Under the pieces are notes generated by a model. That model saw only the letters and a program-made list of their open reading frames with translations. It did not search any database and was not told the origin of the DNA. A DNA stretch of 64,000 nucleotides from Mycetocola zhadangensis (GTDB lineage: Bacteria > Actinomycetota > Actinomycetes > Actinomycetales > Microbacteriaceae), in contig NZ_RCWJ01000001.1 of the NCBI RefSeq assembly GCF_003668565.1, forward strand, positions 1,116,001 through 1,180,000, written 5' to 3'. Shown piece after piece: positions 48,151 through 57,560 of the stretch. Made by a program: the position numbers and the translations under genes. Every line of letters begins with the position of its first letter. The stretch's first letter is position 1.

Positions 48151-50088
48151 GTGACAACCAGCCAGCAGACCGACCCGATTATCGGCCGTCTCATTGACGA
48201 CCGTTATGACGTGCGCTCTCGAATCGCCCGCGGCGGCATGGCGACCGTTTATCTCGCCACAGACCGACGCCTCGAACGGCGCGTTGCCATCAAGGTCATG
48301 CACGGCCACCTCGCGGATGACAGTAATTTCCGCAACCGTTTCGTTCAGGAAGCGCGGAGCGCGGCACGGCTCGCAGATCCTCATGTTGTGAGCGTTTTCG
48401 ATCAGGGCCAGGACTCGGATCTCGCTTACCTGGTGATGGAGTACCTGCCAGGCATCACCCTTCGCGAGTTGCTTCGCGATCACGGCAAGCTGACCCCACG
48501 TCAGGTGATTGACATCATGGACGCCGTCACCAGCGGCCTCGCTGCGGCACACCGTGCCGGCATCATCCACCGCGATGTAAAACCCGAAAACGTGCTTCTC
48601 GCTGACGACGGTCGCATCAAGATCAGCGACTTCGGGCTCGCCCGTGCGGCAAGCGCCAACACGGCGACCGGACAATCGCTGCTCGGCACGATTGCTTACC
48701 TCTCCCCCGAGCTCGTCACCCGCGGCGTGGCGGATGCACGCAGCGACATCTACGCGCTCGGCATCATGATGTACGAGATGCTCACCGGCGAACAGCCGTA
48801 CAAGGGCGAACAGCCGATGCAGATCGCGTACCAGCACGCCAATGAGTCGGTCCCGCGCCCGAGCGCGGTGAACCCGGACGTTCCTGACGCACTCGACGAC
48901 CTCGTCCTGTGGGCGACAGAGCGCTCGCCTGACCAGCGTCCGAACGACGCACGCGAACTTCTCGAGCGTCTCCGGGAGGTCGAGAACCAGCTCGGTTACG
49001 GCGGATCCGCGAACACGCAGGCCACCATGGTGATGGCCAGCACACCGCCGGCAAGCGATGCAGCCGGGTTCACGCAGGTGCTGACCTCCCCCTCGATGCG
49101 CACCGACCCTGTCGATCCCGTCGACGCTGCATCCGCGCTCAGCACGGTCGCAGCGAAACGGCGCACAAAGGGCTACTGGATCCTCGCACTTGTCCTGCTC
49201 CTCGCCGCGCTGTCCGGCGGCACCGGCTGGTACTTTGCCGCTGGCCCTGGCTCGCACGTCTCCATACCCTCACTGGTCAATGAGAACCCGGATGCCGCAT
49301 CGCAGGCCCTGATTGACCTCGGCCTCGAGGTGACACGGGGCGAGGAGTACAGCTTCGACGTGGCGGCTGGTCTGGTCTCGAGCACAAACCCTGTTCAGGG
49401 AGCCCTGGTCGATAAGGGCAGTGCAGTCACGGTGAATGTTTCACTCGGCCGCGCTCCCGTAGCGATGCCCGCGCTGGCGGGCATGCCGAGAACCGACGTC
49501 GAGGCGTTCCTCTCCGAGAACAGGCTCACTCTGGGCACTGTTGACGAACAGTTCAACGGTGACGCTGATGAGGGAATCGTTCTTGCGGCGACGGATGCTG
49601 CCACTGACGCGGATCTGTCGGCCGGCGGTGAAATCCTCCAGGGTGAGACGGTGAATCTTGCCGTATCGCTCGGCAGCATCCCCTCGGTGAGCGGAATGGG
49701 CCCAGACGAGGCACGAAGCACCCTGACCGAACGCGGGCTCCTCGTTGCGGACAAAAACCGGGAAGAGTTCAGCGACGAGGTCGACAAGGGAGTTGTCATC
49801 AACGCCGATTTGCCGGACGGCACAATTCGTCCAGGCGATTCAGCCACGCTGATCGTGTCTAAGGGCCAGGATCTGGTCTCCGTCCCAGACGTCGCAGGCA
49901 AGGTGCTTGCCGAAGCCAAGACACAGCTTGAGGAGCTCGGGTTCAGCGTCAAGGTCATCAGCGACGTAGCCGAAGCCAACTGGGGATTCCCGCTCGTCAC
50001 TGTCGACCAGTCTGACCCACCGGCAGGAACCGCCATCAAGCGTGGCTCGACGGTCACCCTGACCTCGTACCTCTTCGAAGCGCCCTAA
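48151..50088 (+). CDS. pknL: Serine/threonine protein kinase with PASTA domains
   Basis: The kinase domain (about 12-282) has the glycine loop RIARGGMATVY, Lys48 in VAIKVM, the catalytic HRDVKPEN (140-147) and DFG (160-162). One membrane helix lies at 341-363. Four PASTA-like repeats of about 65 residues fill 370-640 outside the cell, where such repeats bind muropeptides. The GTG at 48151 gives 645 residues. A longer frame to 48100 is less likely. The name pknL follows from gene context (Rv2175c-like gene and aroG nearby); a PknB-type role in wall sensing is equally possible. Confidence 0.9.
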   Translation: MTTSQQTDPIIGRLIDDRYDVRSRIARGGMATVYLATDRRLERRVAIKVMHGHLADDSNFRNRFVQEARSAARLADPHVVSVFDQGQDSDLAYLVMEYLPGITLRELLRDHGKLTPRQVIDIMDAVTSGLAAAHRAGIIHRDVKPENVLLADDGRIKISDFGLARAASANTATGQSLLGTIAYLSPELVTRGVADARSDIYALGIMMYEMLTGEQPYKGEQPMQIAYQHANESVPRPSAVNPDVPDALDDLVLWATERSPDQRPNDARELLERLREVENQLGYGGSANTQATMVMASTPPASDAAGFTQVLTSPSMRTDPVDPVDAASALSTVAAKRRTKGYWILALVLLLAALSGGTGWYFAAGPGSHVSIPSLVNENPDAASQALIDLGLEVTRGEEYSFDVAAGLVSSTNPVQGALVDKGSAVTVNVSLGRAPVAMPALAGMPRTDVEAFLSENRLTLGTVDEQFNGDADEGIVLAATDAATDADLSAGGEILQGETVNLAVSLGSIPSVSGMGPDEARSTLTERGLLVADKNREEFSDEVDKGVVINADLPDGTIRPGDSATLIVSKGQDLVSVPDVAGKVLAEAKTQLEELGFSVKVISDVAEANWGFPLVTVDQSDPPAGTAIKRGSTVTLTSYLFEAP

Positions 50089-50194
50089 CCGCGCACGCTC
50101 GCAATTGGGCCTGACGGAGTCCGCCCGTCACGACCGATGCACTGACAGCACGATGATGCACGTTTGTTTCTCAGGCCACAGAGCAGCTACCCGG

Positions 50195-50572
50195 CTATCT
50201 GGCTACCTCGTTGATCTCCCGGAGCTGCGCCGTTCTGTCGCCTCCGGCGTCTCCCGTATTGATAGTGCCCTTCGGCTCAATCAGGATTGCGCGAACTTCG
50301 CCGGCCGCTTGTGGGCAATGCTCGATGCCCCTCGGTACGACGAACACATCGTTCGGACCCAGGGTGACGTTCCGATCCCGAAGTTGGATGGTCAACTCAC
50401 CCTCAACGACCATGAAGAATTCGTCTGTATCCGGGTGGGTGTGCCACACAAACTCCCCCTGCATCCTGACCACCTTGACGTCGTAGTCATTGATACTGGT
50501 GAGGCGATGCGGCTGCCAATGCTCCTCGATTGAGGAGAGGGCGTTCTGCACGTTGAGGACACCGTCGGTCAT
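50195..50572 (-). CDS. Cupin domain-containing protein
   Basis: A single-domain cupin of 125 residues. Motif 1 is HTHPDTDEFFMVVEGE, giving His44, His46 and Glu51 as metal ligands. Motif 2 holds VPRGIEHCPQA with His85. Such proteins range from enzymes to sugar-binding or regulatory domains, and I cannot choose among them. It is divergent from the ABC transporter operon, with a perfect inverted repeat between them, and converges with the kinase gene. Confidence 0.88.
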   Translation of the reverse strand: MTDGVLNVQNALSSIEEHWQPHRLTSINDYDVKVVRMQGEFVWHTHPDTDEFFMVVEGELTIQLRDRNVTLGPNDVFVVPRGIEHCPQAAGEVRAILIEPKGTINTGDAGGDRTAQLREINEVAR

Positions 50573-50605
50573 AACGAAATCCTACGGCGCACGTGAACGA
50601 ATACA

Positions 50606-50621
50606 TCCACCGAATGGTGGA
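50606..50621. promoter_or_regulatory. Perfect inverted repeat between cupin and ABC genes
   Basis: TCCACC-GAAT-GGTGGA is a 16-bp palindrome, 34 bp from the cupin start and 72 bp from the ABC start. It could be a shared operator, perhaps for the response regulator encoded downstream. Confidence 0.4.
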
Positions 50622-50680
50622 GCCCTGAATCAACCTATGCTCAGACGCTACGGTCGATGTAGTGGGGTGGCGTGTGCTCG

Positions 50681-50686
50681 TAACTT
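50681..50686 (+). promoter_or_regulatory. Candidate -10 box of the ABC/two-component operon
   Basis: TAACTT is followed by 6 nt and the ATG, predicting a leaderless mRNA. Confidence 0.35.
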
Positions 50687-50692
50687 CGCAGT

Positions 50693-51628
50693 ATGGACGC
50701 TATAGAAGTACGGAATCTGCACAAACGCTACGGTAAGCACGTTGCCGTCGACGAGGTCTCCTTCACCGTGGAAGAGGGCGAAATTTTCGGCATCATCGGG
50801 CCCAACGGCGCCGGCAAGACCACGACAGTTGAGAGCATCGCTGGCCTGCGCACGCCAGACTCTGGATCAATTTCTGTGCTGGGGTTCAACCCGGTCAAGG
50901 ACCGGGCGGAGGTGCGCGAGCGACTCGGCGTGCAGCTGCAGGAGAGCAGTTTTCCCGATGCGATTAAGGTCTCGGAAGCCCTCGAGCTGTACAGCTCCTT
51001 TTACCAGAACCCCGCTGACTGGCGTGAGCTCATGGATCTCCTGGGTCTAACCGAGAAGCGCCACACCAGATACAAGGCCCTCTCCGGCGGACAGAAGCAA
51101 CGACTGTCAATCGCACTCGCGCTAGTGGGCACCCCGAAGATTGCCATCCTGGACGAACTCACGACGGGGTTGGACCCGCAGGCCCGACGGGATACGTGGA
51201 GCCTCATCGAAAGGGTTCGCGACGCCGGCGTGACAATCATCCTCGTCACGCACTTCATGGATGAAGCTGAGCGCCTCAGCGACAGGATCGCCGTCATCGA
51301 TGGCGGGCGGGTCGCCGCAGTGGATACGCCCGCAGGTCTGATCGCTCGGTCGAGCGCTTCGCAGCAGGTCCGGTTCCGCCTCCGCCAGCCTCTCGATAAG
51401 AGCATTCTCACCGACCTTCCCGACGTAACTTCCGTCGATATGAGTGACGGACGCTGGACGGTCACAGGGAATGGACAGTTTCTGACCAGTGTCGCCGGGG
51501 CCCTCGCCAGAGCGCAGGTTGTGGCGGAGGATCTGCGTGTCGACCAGCGCAACCTCGACGACGCGTTCGTGGCCCTGACGGGACGCGCCCCGGACTCGTC
51601 TATACCCTTCGAGAGGAAGGTTGATTGA
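50693..51628 (+). CDS. ABC transporter ATP-binding protein
   Basis: This 311-residue exporter ATPase has Walker A GPNGAGKTT (36-44), the signature LSGGQKQR (130-137), Walker B IAILDE with Asp154/Glu155, and the switch His187. A further 80 residues at the C-terminus resemble the accessory domain of drug or lipid exporters of the ABC-2 class. It is the first gene of a four-gene operon with its permease, a sensor kinase and a response regulator. The substrate may be an antimicrobial or envelope lipid, which is only inference. Confidence 0.93.
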   Translation: MDAIEVRNLHKRYGKHVAVDEVSFTVEEGEIFGIIGPNGAGKTTTVESIAGLRTPDSGSISVLGFNPVKDRAEVRERLGVQLQESSFPDAIKVSEALELYSSFYQNPADWRELMDLLGLTEKRHTRYKALSGGQKQRLSIALALVGTPKIAILDELTTGLDPQARRDTWSLIERVRDAGVTIILVTHFMDEAERLSDRIAVIDGGRVAAVDTPAGLIARSSASQQVRFRLRQPLDKSILTDLPDVTSVDMSDGRWTVTGNGQFLTSVAGALARAQVVAEDLRVDQRNLDDAFVALTGRAPDSSIPFERKVD

Positions 51629-52392
51629 TGCGCGCTCTTCCCCAGATGGTCAAAATTGAGTCCAGACTCTTCCTTCGAGACTCTGCCACCGTTCTCTTCG
51701 GCGTGCTGTTCCCGACGGCGCTCCTCCTCGGAATGGGCGCCGTCCCAGCGCTCAGGGAGTCAACGCCGGACACCGGCGGGCTACGATCCATCGACATTTG
51801 GGCGCCAACCGCGCTGGTGTTCGGAATGGTGATGATCGCCGTGCAACACATCCCGGCGGTGATCGCGACCTATCGCGAACGTGGGATCCTTCGGAGACTG
51901 TCGACCACCCCCGCGCCGCCGGGGAGCATTCTGCTCGCCCAGATGATCGTCGCATTCGCATCAGTGGTCGCGTCCGCGGCGCTCCTGATCATCTCCGCGT
52001 GGGCGGTGCTTGGCATCGCTCCGCCCGAGCGGCCTCTCGAGTTCGTCGCCGCCTTCATCGTCGGCTATGCGGCCCTGCTTGGGATCGGCTTGGTCTCCGC
52101 GGCGGTAGCCCGCACGAGCAGTGCCGCGACCCAGATCGGTACACTTCTGTTCGTTGCCCTGATGTTCTTCGGAGGAGCGTTCCTGCCCCGCGTCGTCATG
52201 CCCGACATGCTGCGCGCGGTTGGCGAGTTCATACCGCCAGGGCTGCAGGCCCTGACCACGGCATGGTCAGTGGAAGCGGGCGAGATCACCGCCACAAACG
52301 GGGGTTTGCCCTTCTGGCTGCAGATTGCGGCGATGGCTGGTATTGCCATTGTCACCACCGCGATCGCCGCTAAGCTCTTCCGTTGGGAGTAG
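51628..52392 (+). CDS. ABC-2 type transporter permease
   Basis: This membrane partner of the preceding ATPase has 254 residues and about six spans: one near 20-40, one around 60-80, then four in the second half. RERGILRRLSTTPAPPGSIL is the conserved cytoplasmic loop of ABC-2 permeases, and FFGGAFLPRVVMPDML lies before the last helices. The ATG overlaps the ATPase stop in TGATG, and GGAAGG lies upstream. Confidence 0.92.
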   Translation: MRALPQMVKIESRLFLRDSATVLFGVLFPTALLLGMGAVPALRESTPDTGGLRSIDIWAPTALVFGMVMIAVQHIPAVIATYRERGILRRLSTTPAPPGSILLAQMIVAFASVVASAALLIISAWAVLGIAPPERPLEFVAAFIVGYAALLGIGLVSAAVARTSSAATQIGTLLFVALMFFGGAFLPRVVMPDMLRAVGEFIPPGLQALTTAWSVEAGEITATNGGLPFWLQIAAMAGIAIVTTAIAAKLFRWE

Positions 52393-53745
52393 ATGTCGAT
52401 GATGCGGGATACCCGAGCCGGTGAGCACCCGAGCTTTGGGACGCACGAATTTGCGATCGAGGAACCGGCGAATAACTCCACTCACTCCCGGCTGGCGTGG
52501 AAAGCAGAGCAACTGCGTGTCTGGGACAGGCTGCAACTCGTCGCCCCCTGGCTGTTGCTGACGACCTCGGCGACGATCTACTTCGCGTGGGTGCTTCCCT
52601 CTTCCGGTCAGGGATTCTGGCCCGAGGGCGCATCCGTCCTCGGGTTGGTCGCGGTCTCGGTGTTGTGGGTGCTGTTCGGTCATACGCTGCCCCTCAGGAG
52701 GCGGTCGCTCCGACCTGTTCCCGCATGCGTCTTCTTCGTGGGGCTGCTCGCGTTGTGCGTCGCCCTCATGGCTCACTCCGTCATCTTCCTCGTCTTCACC
52801 ATCGCCGGATTCTTTCACGCCTACCTGCTCAGGCCGTGGCCTCTTGGGGTGGCCGGAGTTCTTGCCACCTCTGTGGTTCTGAACGGTTCGACGATGGGGG
52901 TGTGGGCTAATGCGACTCCCGAAACGATCGCAGAGTTCGCCCTGATCGTCACCGTTCAGACTGCGGCCATCGGGGTGGGTATTCTGCTGACGGCCCGCAG
53001 CGAGCCGGAGGAACGGAAGCGGGAAGAACTTGTCGAGCGGCTCGAGGCGACGCTGCACGAGAACGCCGGGCTTCACGCTCAATTGGTCGCCCAGGCGCGC
53101 GAGTCCGGAGCTCAGGATGAGCGACAACGATTGGCTGGCGAGATACACGACACACTCGCTCAGGGCCTCGCCGGCATCATCACACAGTTGCAAGCCGCGC
53201 AGCGCTCCGCGGCTGTCCAGGGCGAAACTGAAGAGCATGTCGCTCGAGCACTTCGCCTGGCCCGCAGTAGCCTCACCGAAGCTCGACGGTCGGTGCAAGC
53301 GCTCGCTCCGCAGGAACTCGGACGAGCTCACCTCCCTGACGCGGTGCGCACGCTAGTTGAGCGATGGTCGGAGGAACAAGGGATCAGTGCGCGGGTGGAG
53401 GTCACTGGCCACGGAGAACCGCTGAGCCCGGCGATCGAAGTCTCGCTCTTCCGGGTCGCACAGGAGTCACTAACCAACGTGGCGAAGCATGCGCAGGCCT
53501 CACGTGTCGGTGTCACGCTGTCTTACACCGGCAACGAGGTGCTGCTGGACGTCCGGGATGACGGACGCGGTTTTACTGAGGTCGACGGGACGGGCTTCGG
53601 CCTGACAAGCATGCGCCAACGCATCAGAGGGGTCGGCGGTCACGTAGAGGTGCAGAGCGCACGGGGCGAAGGAACATCCGTCAGCGCGCGGGTGCCGGCG
53701 ATCGCGCCCGGGGGCACGAGAGCAGCAAGGGAGATCCACTCATGA
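52393..53745 (+). CDS. Sensor histidine kinase, NarL/DesK type
   Basis: Five to six membrane segments (about 48-200) form the sensor part without a large outside domain. The HisKA_3 box RQRLAGEIHDTLAQGLAGI contains the phosphorylated His252. The ATPase domain has ESLTNVAKHA and DDGRGF, with GFGLTSMRQRIRGVGG near the end. The ATG follows the permease stop with no gap. Such kinases beside ABC exporters often sense membrane stress or drugs. Confidence 0.93.
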   Translation: MSMMRDTRAGEHPSFGTHEFAIEEPANNSTHSRLAWKAEQLRVWDRLQLVAPWLLLTTSATIYFAWVLPSSGQGFWPEGASVLGLVAVSVLWVLFGHTLPLRRRSLRPVPACVFFVGLLALCVALMAHSVIFLVFTIAGFFHAYLLRPWPLGVAGVLATSVVLNGSTMGVWANATPETIAEFALIVTVQTAAIGVGILLTARSEPEERKREELVERLEATLHENAGLHAQLVAQARESGAQDERQRLAGEIHDTLAQGLAGIITQLQAAQRSAAVQGETEEHVARALRLARSSLTEARRSVQALAPQELGRAHLPDAVRTLVERWSEEQGISARVEVTGHGEPLSPAIEVSLFRVAQESLTNVAKHAQASRVGVTLSYTGNEVLLDVRDDGRGFTEVDGTGFGLTSMRQRIRGVGGHVEVQSARGEGTSVSARVPAIAPGGTRAAREIHS

Positions 53746-54362
53746 TTCGACTCGTGATCGTTGACGACCACCCGATCGTGAGGGGCGGTCTCCGCGACAC
53801 CTTTGCGGGCTCTGATGACATCGTCGTGGTCGGCGAGGCCGCGGACGGCGCCGAAGGCATCTCACGGGCGACGCTTCTTTCAGCAGACGTCGTGCTCATG
53901 GACCTTCGAATGCCTGGCATGGACGGCGTCGCAGCGACCGCAGCCCTGCGAGAGCACTCCCCCTCCGCACGAGTGTTGATCCTGACTACCTTCGACAGCG
54001 AGAGCGACGTGCTGCCAGCCATCGAGGCGGGCGCGATCGGATATCTCCTGAAGGACGCATTGCCGGACGAACTGATGCGAGCCGTCCGTGCGGCCGCGCG
54101 AGGAGAATCGGTGCTCGCTCCGTCGGTGACCCAGCAATTGCTCGGGCAGATTCGGAAGCCCGGCCCCGGCGCCTTGACGGATCGCGAGCGAGAGGTGCTG
54201 CAACTGGTCGCGAACGGCAGTTCCAACCGGGAGGTTGCATCGGCATTGTTCATCGGTGAAGCGAGTATCAAGACACACCTGCAACACATCTACGACAAAT
54301 TCGGCGTTCGCGACCGCGCCTCAGCGGTCGCCGAGGGCTACCGCCGCCGCCTGCTCACTTGA
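53742..54362 (+). CDS. Response regulator, LuxR/NarL family
   Basis: The receiver domain (1-120) has the acidic pair near DD8-9, the phosphorylated Asp54 in VLMDLRMPGMDG and Lys104 in LLKDA. A C-terminal LuxR-type helix-turn-helix (about 143-205) begins LTDREREVLQLVANG. The length of 206 residues is normal. Its start overlaps the kinase stop by 4 bp. It probably controls this operon. Confidence 0.95.
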   Translation: MIRLVIVDDHPIVRGGLRDTFAGSDDIVVVGEAADGAEGISRATLLSADVVLMDLRMPGMDGVAATAALREHSPSARVLILTTFDSESDVLPAIEAGAIGYLLKDALPDELMRAVRAAARGESVLAPSVTQQLLGQIRKPGPGALTDREREVLQLVANGSSNREVASALFIGEASIKTHLQHIYDKFGVRDRASAVAEGYRRRLLT

Positions 54363-54401
54363 CGCCAGAGGGTTCGCCCCGGCGCCGTATGACTCAGTCC
54401 G

Positions 54402-54452
54402 CACGCACGAAAAAATCCCCGAGCCATACAGCTTGGGGATTTCTTCGTGCGT
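54402..54452. terminator. Bidirectional terminator between response regulator and aroG
   Basis: CACGAA plus AAATCCCC on the left pair with GGGGATTT plus TTCGTG on the right, around the loop GAGCCATACAGCTT. It lies between two convergent genes. Confidence 0.8.
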
Positions 54453-54459
54453 CGAGTTG

Positions 54460-55827
54460 TTACTTGGCCAGTTCCTCTGCCACCAGGAAGGCGAGCTCGA
54501 GGGACTGCATGTGGTTGAGCCGCGGGTCGCAGAGCGACTCATAGCGTGTCGCGAGTGCTGCTTCGTCGAGCTGCTCCGAGCCGCCGAGGCATTCGGTGAC
54601 GTCGTCACCGGTGAGCTCGACGTGGATTCCGCCCGGATGGGTTCCGACCTCGCGGTGCGCTTCGAAGAAGCCCTTGACCTCATCGACCACGTCGTCAAAG
54701 CGACGCGTCTTGTACCCATTCGGCGTTGTGATTCCATTGCCGTGCATCGGGTCGGTCACCCACAGCGGGCGAGCATCCGTTTTCTGAATTGCTTCAAGAA
54801 GCGGAGGCAGAGCGTCTCGGATTTTGCCTGCGCCCATGCGGGTGATGAAGGTCAGGCGACCAGGCTCACGATTCGGGTCGAGCTTGTCGATCAGCTTCTG
54901 CATCGTCTCGGGTGTCGTGGTTGGGCCGAGCTTCACGCCGATCGGGTTGCGCACCCGAGACAGGAAGTCAACGTGCGCTCCATCGAGATCGCGAGTGCGC
55001 TCACCAATCCAGAGGAAGTGAGAGGACGTGTTGTACGGCGTTCCGGTACGGGAGTCGATCCGGGTCATCGGGCGCTCGTAGTCCATCAGAAGACCCTCGT
55101 GACCGGTGTAGAACTCGACGCGCTTGAGCTCATCGAAGTCGGCGCCAGCTGCCTCCATGAACCGGATGGCCTTGTCGATGTCGCGCGCGAGCTGCTCGTA
55201 CCGGTGGTTGGCCGGGTTCGATGCGAAGCCCTTGTTCCAGCTGTGCACTTCACGGAGGTCGGCGAAACCACCCTGCGTGAAGGCTCTGATGAGGTTGAGC
55301 GTCGATGCGGCCGTGTGGTAACCCTCAACGAGCCGGGCAGGGTCGGCGCGTCGTGACTCGGGAGTGAAGTCGTAACCGTTCACGATGTCGCCCCGGTACG
55401 CGGGCAGGGTGACATCGCCACGGGTCTCGGTGTCGCTCGAGCGGGGCTTCGCGAACTGACCGGCCATCCGGCCCATCTTGATCACCGGCATGGACGCGCC
55501 GTAGGTCAGCACGACGGCCATCTGCAGGAGAGTCTTCACCCGGTTGCGGATCTGGTCTGCCGTCGCTCCGGCGAAAGTTTCTGCGCAGTCTCCGCCCTGC
55601 AGCAGGAAGGCTTCACCTGATGCTGCCCGCGCCAGGCGCTCACGCAGAATGTCTACTTCACCGGCAAAGACGAGCGGTGGGAAGGACGCGATCTGCGCCG
55701 ACGCACGAGCAACGGCATCAGCGTCGGGCCAGGCGGGCTGCTGCTTGATCGGGAGCTCACGCCAATAGTCCAAACCGGCAATCACAGAGTCATCTGCCAA
55801 AACCACCGGATCGTTTGGATCTACCAC
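54460..55827 (-). CDS. aroG: 3-deoxy-7-phosphoheptulonate synthase, class II
   Basis: This enzyme starts the shikimate pathway by joining phosphoenolpyruvate and erythrose 4-phosphate. The class II (plant-like) sequence includes QGGDCAETF, KMGRMAGQFAKPRS, GEDFTPESRR-like YDFTPESRR, WIGERTRDLDGAH and DPMHGNG. The GTG at 55825-55827, with AGGA 6 nt upstream, gives 455 residues. A longer frame to 55866 would add 13 weak residues. It has the same neighbours (pknL-like, plsC) as in M. tuberculosis. Confidence 0.95.
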   Translation of the reverse strand: MVDPNDPVVLADDSVIAGLDYWRELPIKQQPAWPDADAVARASAQIASFPPLVFAGEVDILRERLARAASGEAFLLQGGDCAETFAGATADQIRNRVKTLLQMAVVLTYGASMPVIKMGRMAGQFAKPRSSDTETRGDVTLPAYRGDIVNGYDFTPESRRADPARLVEGYHTAASTLNLIRAFTQGGFADLREVHSWNKGFASNPANHRYEQLARDIDKAIRFMEAAGADFDELKRVEFYTGHEGLLMDYERPMTRIDSRTGTPYNTSSHFLWIGERTRDLDGAHVDFLSRVRNPIGVKLGPTTTPETMQKLIDKLDPNREPGRLTFITRMGAGKIRDALPPLLEAIQKTDARPLWVTDPMHGNGITTPNGYKTRRFDDVVDEVKGFFEAHREVGTHPGGIHVELTGDDVTECLGGSEQLDEAALATRYESLCDPRLNHMQSLELAFLVAEELAK

Positions 55828-55890
55828 GGAACATCCTGTTCTAAAAGGAGGGAATGCCCATTTCAAAGGGAAATGAGCGACGATCCCAGA

Positions 55891-56580
55891 CTACCGCGAT
55901 TCGATTGCGGCCTTTTCCTTGACGCTCGTCGCGTAAACGTCGACGTACTCCTGGAGGCTCAGTCGCTGCAGTTCGTACATCAGCTCGTCGGTGACGGACC
56001 GAAGAATGAACCGGTCCCCCTCCATACCTTCGAAACGGCTGAAGTCGAGCGGTTTGCCGATGACGATGCCGATGCGCCGAATTCGCGGAAGCGTGGTGCC
56101 GATCGGCATCATCTTCTCGGTGTCGATCATCGCAACCGGGATGATCGGCACACCGGCTTCGAGGACCATCCGCGCTACGCCGGTGCGACCTCGATACATT
56201 TTGCCGTCCGGGCTTCGAGTGCCCTCGGGGTAGATACCCAACAGGTCTCCCCCACCGAGAATGCGGAGGCCGGTACGAAGAGATGCCTCTGAGGCTTTGC
56301 CGCCGGACCTGTCGATGGGCAGCTGCCCTGTCGCGGTCATGAACATGCGCGTGGCCCAACCTTTGAGCCCTTTGCCGGTGAAGTACTCACTCTTGGCGAG
56401 AAACGAGATCCGCCGGTCCAGGTAAAGCGGAAGGAATACGGAGTCAATCACCGACAGGTGGTTCGACGCGAGGATTGCCCCGCCGGATTTGGGGATGTTC
56501 TCCTGGCCGATCACCCACGGACGAAAAACAGACTTCAGGAGTGGGCCAGCCACCAGGTACTTCATGAACCAGTAGAACAT
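55891..56580 (-). CDS. 1-acyl-sn-glycerol-3-phosphate acyltransferase-like protein
   Basis: PlsC-family acyltransferase of 229 residues. The catalytic HX4D motif is in SNHLSVIDSVF (His41, Asp46). The glycerol-phosphate motif is YPEGTRSPDG, and VPIIPVAMI is motif IV. It probably acylates lysophosphatidic acid or a related lipid at the membrane. It is 63 bp downstream of aroG in coordinates but lies upstream of it in the minus-strand direction, after a ROK kinase gene. Confidence 0.92.
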   Translation of the reverse strand: MFYWFMKYLVAGPLLKSVFRPWVIGQENIPKSGGAILASNHLSVIDSVFLPLYLDRRISFLAKSEYFTGKGLKGWATRMFMTATGQLPIDRSGGKASEASLRTGLRILGGGDLLGIYPEGTRSPDGKMYRGRTGVARMVLEAGVPIIPVAMIDTEKMMPIGTTLPRIRRIGIVIGKPLDFSRFEGMEGDRFILRSVTDELMYELQRLSLQEYVDVYATSVKEKAAIESR

Positions 56581-56597
56581 CGTCGTCCCAGTATGCT

Positions 56598-57560
56598 CTA
56601 CAGCTGCGCTGAGTCGGCGGTGCGACGTGCGGCGACACGCGCAAGGTCGGCTGCGCCGACGACGCCGGCGTTGTTCACGAGCTCCGCGATTCGGAACTCG
56701 GGCTCAGGGTGGTAACCCCGGGCCGGAAGGTGCTCGAGGTATGCGTTGCGGATTGGTTCGAGCAGCAGCTCGCCCGCTTGCGCCACTCCTCCGCCGATCA
56801 CGAAGAGTTGCGGGTCGAGGATAGCGCCGAGGCTGGCGCAGCCCTGGCCGAGCCCGTGGCCGAGCTGGCGGAGGGCTGCCAGTGAGCCGCCATCGCCGGC
56901 GATGATGAGGTCCGCGACGTCGTTTCCGGTGAGTTCGCCGGTCAGTGCCCTGCGATCGGCGAGGGCCTGCCCGATTCCGCCAGCGTCAGCGAGTTCATTG
57001 GCGAAGCGAAGGAGTGCGCGGCCCGAGCCATACTGTTCGAGGCAGCCGTGCTGGCCGCAGCCGCAGGGGTGGCCGTCTGGCACGAGGCGCATGTGTCCGA
57101 GTTCGGCGCCAGCGCCGAAACCACCGCGGAAGAGGCGATCCTCGGTGACGATGGCGCCGCCGACGCCGGTGCCAATGGTCAGCATCACCATGTCGCTGAC
57201 AAGTCGGCCGGCGCCGAAGCGGAACTCAGCCCACCCCGCTGCGTTTGCGTCGTTGTCGATGACGATGGGGAGGTGCAGCCTGGCAGCCAGGCGAGCCTGG
57301 AAAGGCTCGTTCCTCCAGCTGATGTTCGGCGCGTAGTACACGGTTGACTGTGCGGCGTCGATGAAGCCGGCAGCGGCGACCCCGACACCCTCGATGGCTT
57401 CGCCCATTGCAAGGTCGGTCACCATGGCGACCACCGCGTCTTCAATCAGCTGCGCGGTCGGTGGCGTGGGTACACGAGCCTCACGGAGGATGTCGCCTTC
57501 TTCATCAACGAGTGCGCCGGCGATTTTGGTTCCGCCGATGTCTATACCGATGGCGTGCAC
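56598..57560 (-). CDS. ROK-family sugar kinase (glucokinase)
   Basis: The ATP-binding start is IGIDIGGTKIAGALVD and the ROK signature with the zinc cluster is CGCGQHGCLEQYGSGRAL, preceded by the HMRLVPDGHPC loop. The catalytic Asp lies in VIDNDANAAGWAE. Glucose phosphorylation is the usual role of this subgroup. The GTG at 57558-57560 gives 320 residues, with GGAGG 5 nt upstream. A longer frame to 57608 lacks family residues. Confidence 0.92.
   Translation of the reverse strand: MHAIGIDIGGTKIAGALVDEEGDILREARVPTPPTAQLIEDAVVAMVTDLAMGEAIEGVGVAAAGFIDAAQSTVYYAPNISWRNEPFQARLAARLHLPIVIDNDANAAGWAEFRFGAGRLVSDMVMLTIGTGVGGAIVTEDRLFRGGFGAGAELGHMRLVPDGHPCGCGQHGCLEQYGSGRALLRFANELADAGGIGQALADRRALTGELTGNDVADLIIAGDGGSLAALRQLGHGLGQGCASLGAILDPQLFVIGGGVAQAGELLLEPIRNAYLEHLPARGYHPEPEFRIAELVNNAGVVGAADLARVAARRTADSAQL

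Noticed and set aside
48073-49257. 394-codon open frame on the minus strand inside the Ser/Thr kinase gene
   Set aside because: It is the antisense shadow of a gene with clear kinase motifs; its product is Arg/Asp/His-rich with no recognisable domain.
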